Shown here in pieces: positions 1 to 8,482 of a stretch of 64,000 nucleotides of DNA; position 1 is the stretch's first letter, and every line of letters starts with the position of its first letter. The notes beneath the pieces are model-generated. The model did not search any database, was not told the origin of the DNA, and was given only the letters and a program-made list of their open reading frames with translations. Where the stretch lies: NCBI GenBank assembly GCA_038746285.1, contig JBCDKT010000009.1, positions 24,740 through 88,739 on the forward strand, in the 5' to 3' direction. The position numbers and the translations under genes were made by a program. The DNA comes from Bacteroidota bacterium. GTDB lineage: Bacteria > Bacteroidota > Rhodothermia > Rhodothermales > JANQRZ01.

Positions 1-647
1 GCCCCGGCGTCGAGCTTGCGTAGCGGCGCGTCGAAGCGCTGCGAGGCGCGGTAGAGCAGCGTCTCGAAGATCGGGACGATGTCCTCGGCCCGGCGGCGGA
101 TCGGCGGGATGCGGACGACGACCGTCGAGAGGCGGTAGTAGAGGTCCTCGCGGAAGCGCCCCGCCCCGACCTCGCGCCCGAGGTCCTTGTTGGTCGCCGC
201 CACGACGCGGACGTCGACCTGCTGCTGCGTGCTCGACCCGACGCGGCTGAACGTTCCGTTCTCCAGTACGCGGAGGAGCCGGACCTGCGCCTGCACGGGT
301 AGCTCGCCGATCTCGTCTAGGAAGATGGTCCCGCCGTCGGCCTCCTCGAAGTAGCCCGTGCGCCGCTCGACCGACCCCGTGTAGGCCCCCTTCTCGGCCC
401 CGAACAGTTCGGCCTCGATCAGCCCCTCGGGGATCGCGCCGCAGTTGACGACGACGAGCTTCTTGTGCTTCCGGTCGCCGATGCCGTGGATGGCCTGGGC
501 GAAGAGCTCCTTACCGACGCCCGACTCGCCTTCGAGCAGGACCGTGATGTCGGTCCGCGCGACCTGCCGCACGCGGTCGAGCACGCGCCGGAGCGCGTCC
601 GAGGTACCGATGATGCCGAAGCGTTCCTGGAGGGCCTGCCTGTCCAT
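1..647 (-). CDS. sigma-54-dependent transcriptional activator, AAA+ domain (C-terminus off window)
   Basis: Partial gene; 215 residues from the start are visible. It activates sigma-54 RNA polymerase by ATP hydrolysis. Seen: Walker A GESGVGKE near residue 40, the sigma-54 contact loop as GAYTGS instead of the usual GAFTGA, and Walker [14 protein letters not shown]. The protein starts [14 protein letters not shown], directly at the AAA+ domain, so there is no receiver or sensor domain. Receiver-less activators of this type next to miaB are common in Bacteroidota. A C-terminal Fis-type DNA-binding domain is expected outside the window. The altered loop is odd and could weaken sigma-54 contact; the family call itself is secure. 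Confidence 0.9.
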   Translation of the reverse strand, partial: MDRQALQERFGIIGTSDALRRVLDRVRQVARTDITVLLEGESGVGKELFAQAIHGIGDRKHKKLVVVNCGAIPEGLIEAELFGAEKGAYTGSVERRTGYFEEADGGTIFLDEIGELPVQAQVRLLRVLENGTFSRVGSSTQQQVDVRVVAATNKDLGREVGAGRFREDLYYRLSTVVVRIPPIRRRAEDIVPIFETLLYRASQRFDAPLRKLDAG

Positions 648-710
648 GCCGAGGGGTCGAGGGGGAAGAAGTCGGCGGGCATACGCGGCACCCCCGCGTC
701 GGCTCCCGGC

Positions 711-1031
711 TCAGTCGCCGAACGCTTCGCGCGCTTCGAGAATCCGCCGCGTCGCCGAGAAGCGGTCGCCGAAGCGCTCCAGCCCGTCGGCGCGCATCCG
801 CTCGGCGTCCTCGTCGACGTAGCGCTGGAGGTCGTCGTGCGAGCCGAGGCGGTACCGGACGGACCAGCGCGGGTCGGCCCCCTCCTCCTCGTTGTAGTGC
901 CTGTCCACGAGCCACTCGGCGGAGACAAACCCCGGCAGCGTCAGCATCTCCTCGATGTGCAGCCCGAGCCAGGCGGCATACGCGTCCGCGATGTCGCGGT
1001 CCACGGTGAGGTTGACTTCGTAGACGATCAT
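711..1031 (-). CDS. DUF4286-like small cytosolic protein
   Basis: 106 residues beginning MIVYEVNLTVDRDIADAY. The alternating strand/helix pattern, the MIVYEVN-type first strand and the central WLVDRHYNEE segment fit the DUF4286 family, small ferredoxin-like-fold proteins of unknown function common in Bacteroidota. There is no signal peptide or membrane segment. It lies 63 bases upstream of the sigma-54 activator and downstream of miaB on the same strand. Placement in DUF4286 is from recognition of the sequence pattern; no role can be inferred. Confidence 0.75.
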   Translation of the reverse strand: MIVYEVNLTVDRDIADAYAAWLGLHIEEMLTLPGFVSAEWLVDRHYNEEEGADPRWSVRYRLGSHDDLQRYVDEDAERMRADGLERFGDRFSATRRILEAREAFGD

Positions 1032-1060
1032 AGCTTGATTCGTTGAGAACCTCAGATTTC

Positions 1061-1133
1061 AGTCATCCCGGACCCCGATCCGGGATCCAGAGGACAGGCC
1101 AAACCTGTGGATCCCCGCCTTCGCGAGGACGAC
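1061..1133. repeat. compound palindrome with GTCATCC-type ends, copy 1
   Basis: Lies in the miaB / DUF4286 gap. It begins GTCATCCCGGACCCC, continues into a GATCCGGGATCCA hairpin, and ends with TGGATCCCCGCC...GAGGACGAC, so it is two small hairpins enclosed in an outer inverted repeat. A relative lies at 8280-8370. Repeats of this style, pairing CCCGGA..TCCGGG with GGATCCCCGCCTTCGCG, are familiar dispersed intergenic repeats in many bacterial genomes. Confidence 0.7.
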
Positions 1134-1173
1134 CAGAAATGCGCGAGGAGCCTTTCAATAGAGCGACCATAGC

Positions 1174-2652
<1,479 letters not shown>

Positions 2653-2746
2653 GGGTCCGGCGTCGGTGAAGCAGACGAGAGAATCTAATACCAGTTCGGT
2701 GAAACGAGGGAAGACGAGGTCGGCCGCAGCGGCTATCCCGGTCGCC

Positions 2747-2773
2747 GTAGGGGCGTGCGGTCGTACGCCCTGC
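2747..2773. repeat. GTAGGGGC palindrome family, copy F
   Basis: 27 bp in the ribE-miaB gap (2653-2866): left arm GTAGGGGC, core about GTGCGGTCGTAC, right arm GCCCTGC. It belongs to the family also seen at 35926, 37441, 40227, 55808 and 63809, which shares arm sequence but differs in the core. The rest of the gap shows no clear feature. Confidence 0.6.
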
Positions 2774-2866
2774 GACGGCAGGCGCGCACCACGAACGCAG
2801 GAAGGTAGCACAGGCCCGACTGCCGAGACATTCCCACGCAGACCGAGACGGCGTCGTCTCGTCCGG

Positions 2867-3466
2867 CTACCCTTCTCCGAAGCTGCGCTGGAGCGTGCGG
2901 ACGACGTACTTCCCGATCATGTCGAACTCCAGGTTGACGGCGCGGCCCGCCTTCCAGTCCGAGACCGTCGTGTGGTCCCACGTGTGCGGGATGATGGCGA
3001 CCGTCAGCGCCTCGTCGCTAAGCCGGGCGACCGTCAGCGAGATGCCGTCGAGGGTGACCGAGCCGACCGGGATGAGGTAGGACCCGAGCTCGACCGGGTA
3101 GCGGACGCGGACGAGCCACGAGTCGGCCAGCGTCTCGACGCTCGCCACCTCACCCGTAGCGTCGACGTGGCCCTGCACGAAATGGCCGTCGAGCCGGCCG
3201 TCGGGACGCATCGCTCGTTCCAGGTTGACGCGGTCGCCCTCGCGGAGGCTTCCGAGGGCGGTCTTGGCGAGGGTCTCCTCGACGGCGACGACGCTGAACG
3301 TCTGTTTCTCCTGCGCGACGACGGTCTGGCACGCCCCGTTGACCGCCACGCTCTGATCCACGCGCAGTTCGCCAGCGAACGACGCCTCCACCGTGAGCCG
3401 CTTTCCGCCCTCCAGCGCCTCGACCGCCGCGACCCGCCCGACCTCTTCGATGATGCCTGTAAACAT
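2867..3466 (-). CDS. ribE: riboflavin synthase, alpha subunit
   Basis: 199 residues, the usual length. It dismutates two 6,7-dimethyl-8-ribityllumazine molecules to riboflavin and a pyrimidinedione. The hallmark N-terminus [10 protein letters not shown] is present, followed by two lumazine-binding repeats: the first carries VNGACQTVV, the second LDGISLTVA and GHFVQGHVD. The longer open frame is rejected because MFTGIIEE is the family start. ribD lies immediately upstream on the same strand with 73 bases between, so the two probably form a riboflavin operon. That gap is too short for an FMN riboswitch and none was recognised. Confidence 0.95.
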   Translation of the reverse strand: MFTGIIEEVGRVAAVEALEGGKRLTVEASFAGELRVDQSVAVNGACQTVVAQEKQTFSVVAVEETLAKTALGSLREGDRVNLERAMRPDGRLDGHFVQGHVDATGEVASVETLADSWLVRVRYPVELGSYLIPVGSVTLDGISLTVARLSDEALTVAIIPHTWDHTTVSDWKAGRAVNLEFDMIGKYVVRTLQRSFGEG

Positions 3467-3539
3467 GGTGGTAGTGAGAAGTGTAGATGACGTGGCGAGC
3501 ACGAATGCACGGGTGAGGCCTCGGTAACGCTGCCGTAGC

Positions 3540-4685
3540 CTAGACCGGGTGCCGGTACCCTGTCAGCAAGATATCACTCCCGACCGGCTCCCACCGGTGT
3601 TCGGCAAAAGTCAGCGCCTCGGCCATCTTCCCGATCCCGAGGTCTCGCACCGAGCGCTGCCCGCCGACGAGCTTCGGAGCGATGAAGAGGGCGACCCGGT
3701 CCGCGAGGGCCTGTCCTGAGCCTGCCGAAGGATCGGCGCGCAGGAGCGCCGTGGCGAGGCCAGGTCCGGCCTCGACGAGCAGCGACTGCATCGGCCGCTG
3801 CCCTCCCACGCCTGTCCCGAGGCAGTCGAGGAGCACGCCGAGGTCGAGGTGGCCGTGCCGCTCCGGGACAGGCAGCATGAAACCGCCCCGCGCGCGCAGG
3901 TTGTCGGCGTAGACTGGAGCAGCGCCCTCGCCGACGACAGCGATAGTCCGGCCTGCGTGCTCGTCGGTGAAGAGCCGAAGGCCGGCCGGGAGCGAGCCGG
4001 TCCGGTCGAGGACGATGCGCACCGGCTGCCGGCCTTCGGCGTGGCGCACCGTCAGGGCAGGGTCGTCGGCCTGCGCCGTGCCGCTGCCGACGAGGACGCC
4101 GTCGAGCGCGGCCCGCCACCGGTGGACGAGCCGCCGCGACGCCTCGCCCGAGACCCACCGGCTGTCGCCGGAGGCCGTCGCTACCGACCCGTCGAGCGAC
4201 TGCGCGATCTTGAGGGTGACGAGCGGCCGGCCGGTCGCGAGGTGGTGCGTGAACGCCTCGTTCAGCCGCTTCGCCTCGTGCTCCCGCACCCCGACCGTCA
4301 CCTCGACCCCGTGCGCCCGCAGCCGCTCGATGCCAGCGCCGTCCACGCGGGGAAACGGATCGCGCATCCCGACGACGACGCGGGGGATGCCTTCCTCCAG
4401 GATGAGGTCGGCGCACGGCGGGGTCTTGCCGTAGTGGCTGCACGGCTCGAGGGTGACGTAGAGCGTGCTCTCGCGCAGCGCGTCGGGGCCGTGCTTTCGC
4501 TCGGCGTCGCGGACGGCCCACACCTCGGCGTGCGGCCCGCCGTACGCGCCGTGCCACCCTTCGCCGAGCACGCCGTCGTCCGGCCCGACAATCACGCACC
4601 CGACGAGCGGGTTCGGGCTGACGCGTCCTGCCCCTCGCCCGGCGAGGTCGAGTGCCCGCTGCATCCACCGTTCGTCCTTCGTCAT
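3540..4685 (-). CDS. ribD: bifunctional riboflavin deaminase/reductase RibD
   Basis: 381 residues starting MTKDERWMQRALDLA. The N-terminal cytidine-deaminase-like domain carries SPNPLVGCVIV, the zinc ligands in HAEVWAV and LEPCSHYGKTPPC, and deaminates the pyrimidine intermediate. The C-terminal reductase domain (from about residue 150, TLKIAQSLDGSVA) reduces the ribose side chain. Near the C-terminus, RADPSAGSGQALADRVALF holds about eight or nine residues more than the usual LLxAGLxDEVxLF arrangement. They are encoded by a short dispersed repeat (see 3711-3734). The gene ends 73 bases before ribE. Confidence 0.95.
   Translation of the reverse strand: MTKDERWMQRALDLAGRGAGRVSPNPLVGCVIVGPDDGVLGEGWHGAYGGPHAEVWAVRDAERKHGPDALRESTLYVTLEPCSHYGKTPPCADLILEEGIPRVVVGMRDPFPRVDGAGIERLRAHGVEVTVGVREHEAKRLNEAFTHHLATGRPLVTLKIAQSLDGSVATASGDSRWVSGEASRRLVHRWRAALDGVLVGSGTAQADDPALTVRHAEGRQPVRIVLDRTGSLPAGLRLFTDEHAGRTIAVVGEGAAPVYADNLRARGGFMLPVPERHGHLDLGVLLDCLGTGVGGQRPMQSLLVEAGPGLATALLRADPSAGSGQALADRVALFIAPKLVGGQRSVRDLGIGKMAEALTFAEHRWEPVGSDILLTGYRHPV
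3711..3734. repeat. short dispersed repeat inserted in frame in ribD
   Basis: The plus strand reads CTGTCCTGAGCCTGCCGAAG followed by GATC; the coding strand gives CTTCGGCAGGCTCAGGACAG. This resembles a very widespread bacterial short repeat (the CTTCGACAGGCTCAGGACAG type). Here it encodes DPSAGSGQ inside the RibD reductase domain and keeps the frame open. Confidence 0.7.
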
Positions 4686-4702
4686 GGGTCGCTCGCCATT
4701 CG

Positions 4703-5347
4703 CTAGAGTTCCTCTACCCACTCGGGCAGTGCGTCGAGGGTCCAGCGGTCGAAGTAGAACTTGTGCTCCGACCGGGCCCGCCGGTAGGGCATCACGAACC
4801 GCCGCACACCGTCCCCCGGATGCGCCCTGAGCGCGGCGACGAGGCGGTCCTTGACCGGAGTCGCGCTGAAGAGGCTCCAGTCGAACCCGTCGTGGGCCTG
4901 CTCCGGGAAGAGGACGACCGCCCCGCCGTCGAGCAGGCGTGTGAGCGCCGGGACGGCGTAGCGCCGCTCGACCGCTGCGACGGCCCGCAGGTCGGCTTCG
5001 CCGGCCGCGCCTCCGGCCAGCGCCTGCACGCCCGACGGGTCGCGCAGCACGGCGTCCAGGTCGCTGACCTCCGTAACCTCCTCCTCCCGCACCACGCGCC
5101 AGGCGAGCCCGCCAAACACGGCGAGCAGTGGCCCAGTGAAGGCTTCGGGATCCGGGATCGCGGTCAGCCCGACGCGGTCGCCGTGGCTGCCGGCGAGGTA
5201 GCCCCGGTAGTAGTTCGCCGGGTTGAGGAGCGCGGCGAGCGGCATCGCGGGCTCGTCGCGGCGCCGGGCGTCGGGGTCGGTCTCGGCCGAGAGTGCTTCG
5301 AGGTGGACCGGCTCCTCGTGGAAGTATTTGACGAGGGCCGGCGTCAC
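4703..5347 (-). CDS. hypothetical protein, 214 aa
   Basis: I do not recognise this protein. It starts with GTG (VTPALVKYFHEEPVHLE), which overlaps the stop of the upstream gene as GTGA, so the two are probably translationally coupled. It is soluble-looking, with no signal peptide. It contains NPANYYRGYLAGSHGDRVG, an ALTRLLDGGAVVLFPEQAHDG segment in the second half, and ends FYFDRWTLDALPEWVEEL. It lies 17 bases upstream of ribD, so it may be transcribed with the riboflavin genes, but nothing in the sequence links it to flavin synthesis. It is most likely a lineage-restricted conserved protein. Confidence 0.7.
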   Translation of the reverse strand: MTPALVKYFHEEPVHLEALSAETDPDARRRDEPAMPLAALLNPANYYRGYLAGSHGDRVGLTAIPDPEAFTGPLLAVFGGLAWRVVREEEVTEVSDLDAVLRDPSGVQALAGGAAGEADLRAVAAVERRYAVPALTRLLDGGAVVLFPEQAHDGFDWSLFSATPVKDRLVAALRAHPGDGVRRFVMPYRRARSEHKFYFDRWTLDALPEWVEEL

Positions 5348-6495
5348 GCCCGCTCGGCCACCGCGGGCGGCTGCTTCCCGTCCTCCGCCCGCTGTCGTTC
5401 GGCCACGGTCTCCTGCCCACTGTCCACCGGGTCGGCGTCGGGGACGACGGCGGCGACGGTGTGGGCCTCCTCCTCGCTCGTCAGGTGCTCGGGGCGCTTC
5501 GGCTTCGGCAGCAGCAGGGCGGCGTGCTTGACGAGCGCGTGCGAGCGCGGCAGCACCATGTCGACCCGCTGCGCGGTCCCGAGCCAGACCTCGGCGTCGC
5601 CCGCCGGGACGTCCGGCGGCAGCGTCACGTCGGCCGCGGAGCCGGACGGGATGACGACGTCCATCGCCCGCCGCCAGTCGCCGTGCGCGACCTCGCGGAC
5701 GAAGACCATGGGGGCCCCGGCGTTGGCGATCTCGACCTGCCGCCCGGAGGCCTGGATCGACACGCCGAGGACGGGCTCGTCGCCCGGCCGGAACGGCGCG
5801 ACGGCGATGCCGTCCCGGTCGTCGACGATGACGTCGAGGATTTCGATGAAGCTCGCCGAGTAGTCCTTGAGCCAGCCGCAGTAGCTCCGCCGCTGCCCGT
5901 CGCGGCTGACCTCGACCACGACGCGCTGCGAGAGGTGGCGCTCCAGGAGGGGGTCGAAGGCGTTGCCGGTGTAGCCGATGATCTCGTGCGAGAGCGACTT
6001 GAGGCCCTCCTCCTGCCCGGCGAGCACGGCCCCGCCCGGCGTGCGGGACTTCGCCATCCCGATCACCAGGCTGAGCGCCTGTACCACTGAATCCCGGACC
6101 ATGCTGAACCAGTTGCGCAGCGTCCGCCCGAGGCGCCGCCACACCGACGGGCGCACAGTCTGGCGGAGGTCGTCGGCGCGGCGCGCGCGCTGCTCCGGCG
6201 GGAGGCCGAGCGGGTAGCGGTAGATCGCGTGGATGCTCGGGTACTGGTCCTTGTAGATCAGGAACGACTGTTCGAGGTGGCCCTGGTCCGTGTGGACCGG
6301 CGCGACGTAGCGGATCTCGAGGCCGGTCGCGTAGGTGTCGAGGTCGCCCCAGGCGAGGTCGCCGCCGGCCTCGCCGAGGGTGATGCGGTAGCCGTCGAAG
6401 TGGCGCAGGCACTTGTCGCGCCGCCGCGCCTGCAGCACGCCCACCACGGTCGCAACAGCGAGGACAAGCAGGATGGCGATGAGCGTCGGGTCCAT
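5344..6495 (-). CDS. hypothetical membrane-anchored protein, 383 aa
   Basis: Not recognised. It begins MDPTLIAILLVLAVATVVGV, one N-terminal membrane helix followed by a basic RRRDK stretch, so the bulk should be cytoplasmic. The middle contains QSFLIYKDQYPSIHAIYRYP and a helix-rich KSLSHEIIGYTGNAFDPLLERHL. The second half looks beta-rich with repeated short hydrophobic strands (EVSRDGQRRSYCGWL, VSIQASGRQVEIANAG). The last 45 residues are charged and low-complexity. The ATG is chosen because the frame upstream runs into a 15-bp tandem repeat. It overlaps the next gene by four bases (GTGA). Confidence 0.7.
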   Translation of the reverse strand: MDPTLIAILLVLAVATVVGVLQARRRDKCLRHFDGYRITLGEAGGDLAWGDLDTYATGLEIRYVAPVHTDQGHLEQSFLIYKDQYPSIHAIYRYPLGLPPEQRARRADDLRQTVRPSVWRRLGRTLRNWFSMVRDSVVQALSLVIGMAKSRTPGGAVLAGQEEGLKSLSHEIIGYTGNAFDPLLERHLSQRVVVEVSRDGQRRSYCGWLKDYSASFIEILDVIVDDRDGIAVAPFRPGDEPVLGVSIQASGRQVEIANAGAPMVFVREVAHGDWRRAMDVVIPSGSAADVTLPPDVPAGDAEVWLGTAQRVDMVLPRSHALVKHAALLLPKPKRPEHLTSEEEAHTVAAVVPDADPVDSGQETVAERQRAEDGKQPPAVAERA

Positions 6496-6515
6496 TCGGT
6501 AGGTCAGAGGACGGA

Positions 6516-6620
6516 GGACAGTGAGACGGTGGACAGTGAGACAGCGGACAGTGAGACAGCGGACAGTGAGACAGCGGACAGTGAGACAGCGGACAGTGAG
6601 ACAGCGGACAGTGAGACAGT
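6516..6620. repeat. 15-bp tandem repeat, seven units, between divergent genes
   Basis: Seven head-to-tail copies of GGACAGTGAGACAGC; the first unit ends GGT and the last AGT. The unit can be read as alternating 7- and 8-base words beginning GAC/GGAC. It lies between the divergent membrane-protein gene and plsC. A looser complementary tract (CGACTCACCGACTCACC) follows at about 6665-6681, so the region may fold back. The copy number is a candidate variable-number tandem repeat. Confidence 0.95.
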
Positions 6621-6741
6621 GGGCGCGTTGCACGACGGCCTCGGTAACTTGTTCAGCTTTCTTTCGACTCACCGACTCACCGAGCCCGGCACCTCGGCGG
6701 GATTCCGGCGTAGGTTGGCCGCCGCTCCGCCCACCGCCCGC

Positions 6742-7551
6742 ATGAAAGCTCTCCAGTCCGCCCTGATCTGGGCCGCCGAAGCGACGCTCGTCCTCCTCTG
6801 GCTCCCCCTCCTGGCCGTCGTCCGTCTCCTCGACCGAGACCCGGCGCGCTACGCGACGGGGCGGCTCTTCCGGCTGCTGGGCAACGTCATGACGCGCGTC
6901 AACCCGCTCTGGCGGGTCCACATCGAAGGGCCGTTCCCCGACCACCCGCGCCTCCCCTACGTCGTCGTCGGCAACCACCAGTCGAGCGCCGACATCCCGG
7001 TCATCAGCCGGCTGCCGTGGGAGATGAAGTGGGTGGCGAAGGCGGAGATGTTCCGCGTGCCGGTCGCTGGCTGGCTGATGCGCCTCGCGGGCGACATCCC
7101 CGTGGACCGGAAGGACGCGGCGAGCCGGACCCGCGTGCTCGGCGCGGCCCGGCAGGTCCTCGGCCACCGCTGCTCGGTGATGTTCTTCCCCGAGGGCACG
7201 CGCTCGCGCGACGGACGCGTGCGGCGATTCCACACCGGTGCCTTCCGCCTCGCCATCGACGCCGGCGTGCCGATCCTGCCGCTCGCCATCGACGGCACGC
7301 GGGACGCGCTCCCGAAAAACGGCTGGGTCTTCGGCAACGCCATCGACGCCCGCCTGAAGGTGCTACCTCCCATTTCCACCGATGGTCTCGGCCCCGCAAA
7401 CGTGAACGCGCTTGCGGACCAGACCCGGGACCGCATCATCGCGCAGATCGCCGCGTGGCGCGGGACCGACCCAGCAGAGATAGACGCCCTCGCCGGCGCA
7501 CCGGCGGCGGTGGCAAGCGGCGTGGAAGAAACCGCAAAGACCTCGCGCTGA
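6742..7551 (+). CDS. plsC: 1-acyl-sn-glycerol-3-phosphate acyltransferase
   Basis: 269 residues. It transfers a second acyl chain to lysophosphatidic acid to make phosphatidic acid at the inner membrane. Seen: an N-terminal hydrophobic helix (SALIWAAEATLVLLWLPLLA), the catalytic H-x4-D motif in VGNHQSSADIPV, and the acyltransferase block FFPEGTRSRDG with a downstream VPILPLAIDG strand. The last 25 residues are Ala-rich and variable. The ATG at MKALQS is chosen because further upstream the frame enters the intergenic tandem repeat. A CGTAGGTTGG tract about 30 bases upstream could be the -7 box. Confidence 0.93.
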   Translation: MKALQSALIWAAEATLVLLWLPLLAVVRLLDRDPARYATGRLFRLLGNVMTRVNPLWRVHIEGPFPDHPRLPYVVVGNHQSSADIPVISRLPWEMKWVAKAEMFRVPVAGWLMRLAGDIPVDRKDAASRTRVLGAARQVLGHRCSVMFFPEGTRSRDGRVRRFHTGAFRLAIDAGVPILPLAIDGTRDALPKNGWVFGNAIDARLKVLPPISTDGLGPANVNALADQTRDRIIAQIAAWRGTDPAEIDALAGAPAAVASGVEETAKTSR

Positions 7552-7553
7552 CG

Positions 7554-7585
7554 TTGGGCGCAGCGTCCGCGACTGTGTATTTTTG
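7554..7585 (+). promoter_or_regulatory. Bacteroidota-type promoter for tRNA-Gln
   Basis: TTG at 7554-7556 as -33 element, then 21 bases, then TATTTTTG at 7578-7585, a perfect match to the Bacteroidota -7 consensus TAnnTTTG. The tRNA begins 12 bases after the box, as expected for transcription starting just before the mature 5' end. Confidence 0.6.
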
Positions 7586-7597
7586 CTATTCAGTATT

Positions 7598-7673
7598 TGC
7601 CCGATAGCTCACTTGGCAGAGCACCACACTCTGGATGTGGGGGTTGAAGGTTCGAATCCTTCTCGGGCAGCCA
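7598..7673 (+). tRNA. tRNA-Gln (anticodon CTG)
   Basis: 76 bases with encoded CCA. The acceptor stem pairs TGCCCGA (7598-7604) with TCGGGCA (7663-7669), followed by G and CCA. The D arm is GCTC...GAGC. The anticodon stem CCACA/TGTGG encloses loop CTCTGGA, giving anticodon CTG, which reads CAG. The T arm contains GGTTCGAATCC. A promoter lies directly upstream and a terminator directly downstream, so this is a single-gene transcription unit. Confidence 0.95.
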
Positions 7674-7702
7674 AGCCACTCGCTCAAGCGGGTGGCTTTT
7701 TT
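7674..7702 (+). terminator. intrinsic terminator of tRNA-Gln
   Basis: The stem AGCCACTCGC / GCGGGTGGCT, 10 pairs with one G-T wobble, has a TCAA loop and is followed by a run of six T. It starts one base after the encoded CCA. Confidence 0.9.
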
Positions 7703-7810
7703 CGTGCTCGTCCGCGGAGCTGGGCTGGTCTGGCGTGTTCTATGCACGGCTCTGTCAGATTCCGTACTTTAGCATTCTAACATATAACACACCTCTACCC
7801 TCCCATCCCC

Positions 7811-7957
7811 ATGGTCCAAGCCATCATCGCCCTCGCCGTCATCGCCCTCATCGCCTCCTTGCTCGGATTCCGGGGCGTGGCGGGCCTGTCGGCCGGGTTC
7901 GCCAAAATCCTCCTCGTGGTGTTCCTCGTCCTCGTCGTGCTGGCGTTCGTGCTGTAG
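7811..7957 (+). CDS. DUF1328-family small membrane protein
   Basis: 48 residues, MVQAIIALAVIALIASLLGF then a second hydrophobic helix (AKILLVVFLVLVVLAFVL). Two membrane helices with a short GVAGLSAG link and the pattern LIASLLGFRGVAG...AKILL are characteristic of the DUF1328 (YtjA-like) family, tiny membrane proteins of unknown role found across bacteria. It stands alone between the tRNA terminator and a repeat-rich gap. Confidence 0.85.
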   Translation: MVQAIIALAVIALIASLLGFRGVAGLSAGFAKILLVVFLVLVVLAFVL

Positions 7958-8055
7958 CGCAGGACCAGCAGGCAGGTAACTGATTTTCGTAGACCGCGAC
8001 TGCAGCGGGGGGCGCTTCCGCCATGCGCCAGACCTCCCCGCTGCGTTGCGGAACC

Positions 8056-8248
8056 AGAGACTGTTTGGCAAGACGGCTTCCGGGCTGCGAGCGGCTACGC
8101 AGGCACGTCGGCGGCGTCGCCTTGCATCGCCGATGCGGGCGCATCGTCTGGTGGAGTCGCTGCGCTCCTCGATGCTTCGCATTCAGGCTCCTGGCCGCTG
8201 TCCTGCTCGCTCGCTCCCGCCTTCGGATCTGCTCACCAAACAGTCTCT
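8056..8248. mobile_element. MITE-like element with terminal inverted repeats, copy 1
   Basis: 193 bp bounded by a perfect 13-bp inverted repeat: AGAGACTGTTTGG at the left and its reverse complement CCAAACAGTCTCT at the right. The interior carries further palindromic segments (GCATCGCCGATGC) and encodes no protein. A second copy lies at 11608-11797; a 30-base block inside (8182-8211) is identical there (11732-11761). It fills much of the 525-base gap between the DUF1328 gene and the protease gene. No clear target-site duplication was identified. Confidence 0.75.
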
Positions 8249-8279
8249 ACGTGCTGCGACAAGCTCACGTTGACAGGTG

Positions 8280-8370
8280 TGTCATCCTGAACGTGGTTCC
8301 CTGCGGGGAAGCTTCGCGTTCAGGATCTCCGAGCCACGCCCTAGATCCCGGATTGGGGTCCGGGATGACC
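8280..8370. repeat. compound palindrome with GTCATCC/GGATGAC ends, copy 2
   Basis: Outer ends GTCATCC and GGATGAC are inverted repeats. Inside are two hairpins: TCCTGAACG..CGTTCAGGA at the left and GATCCCGGATTGGGGTCCGGGAT at the right, written here only by its arms ATCCCGGA and TCCGGGAT. The right half matches the start of the copy at 1061-1133 in inverse orientation. Together with the MITE-like element it accounts for the 7958-8482 gap. Confidence 0.7.
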
Positions 8371-8482
8371 AGGTGAAGCGACCTGTCAGTCTCAATGTGC
8401 CAGAGGACTAGGAGCGTTGCGCTAGGCGGAGGGAAAGACGATATTCGCCGCGTCGTTCTCCCTCCACCCTAGCCCTCCCCCG

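Noticed and set aside
3467..3539. FMN riboswitch before ribE
   Set aside because: The gap is 73 bases and lacks the conserved RFN boxes.
6516..6620. CRISPR-like array
   Set aside because: Units are contiguous 15-mers with no unique spacers and no cas genes are near; it is a tandem repeat.
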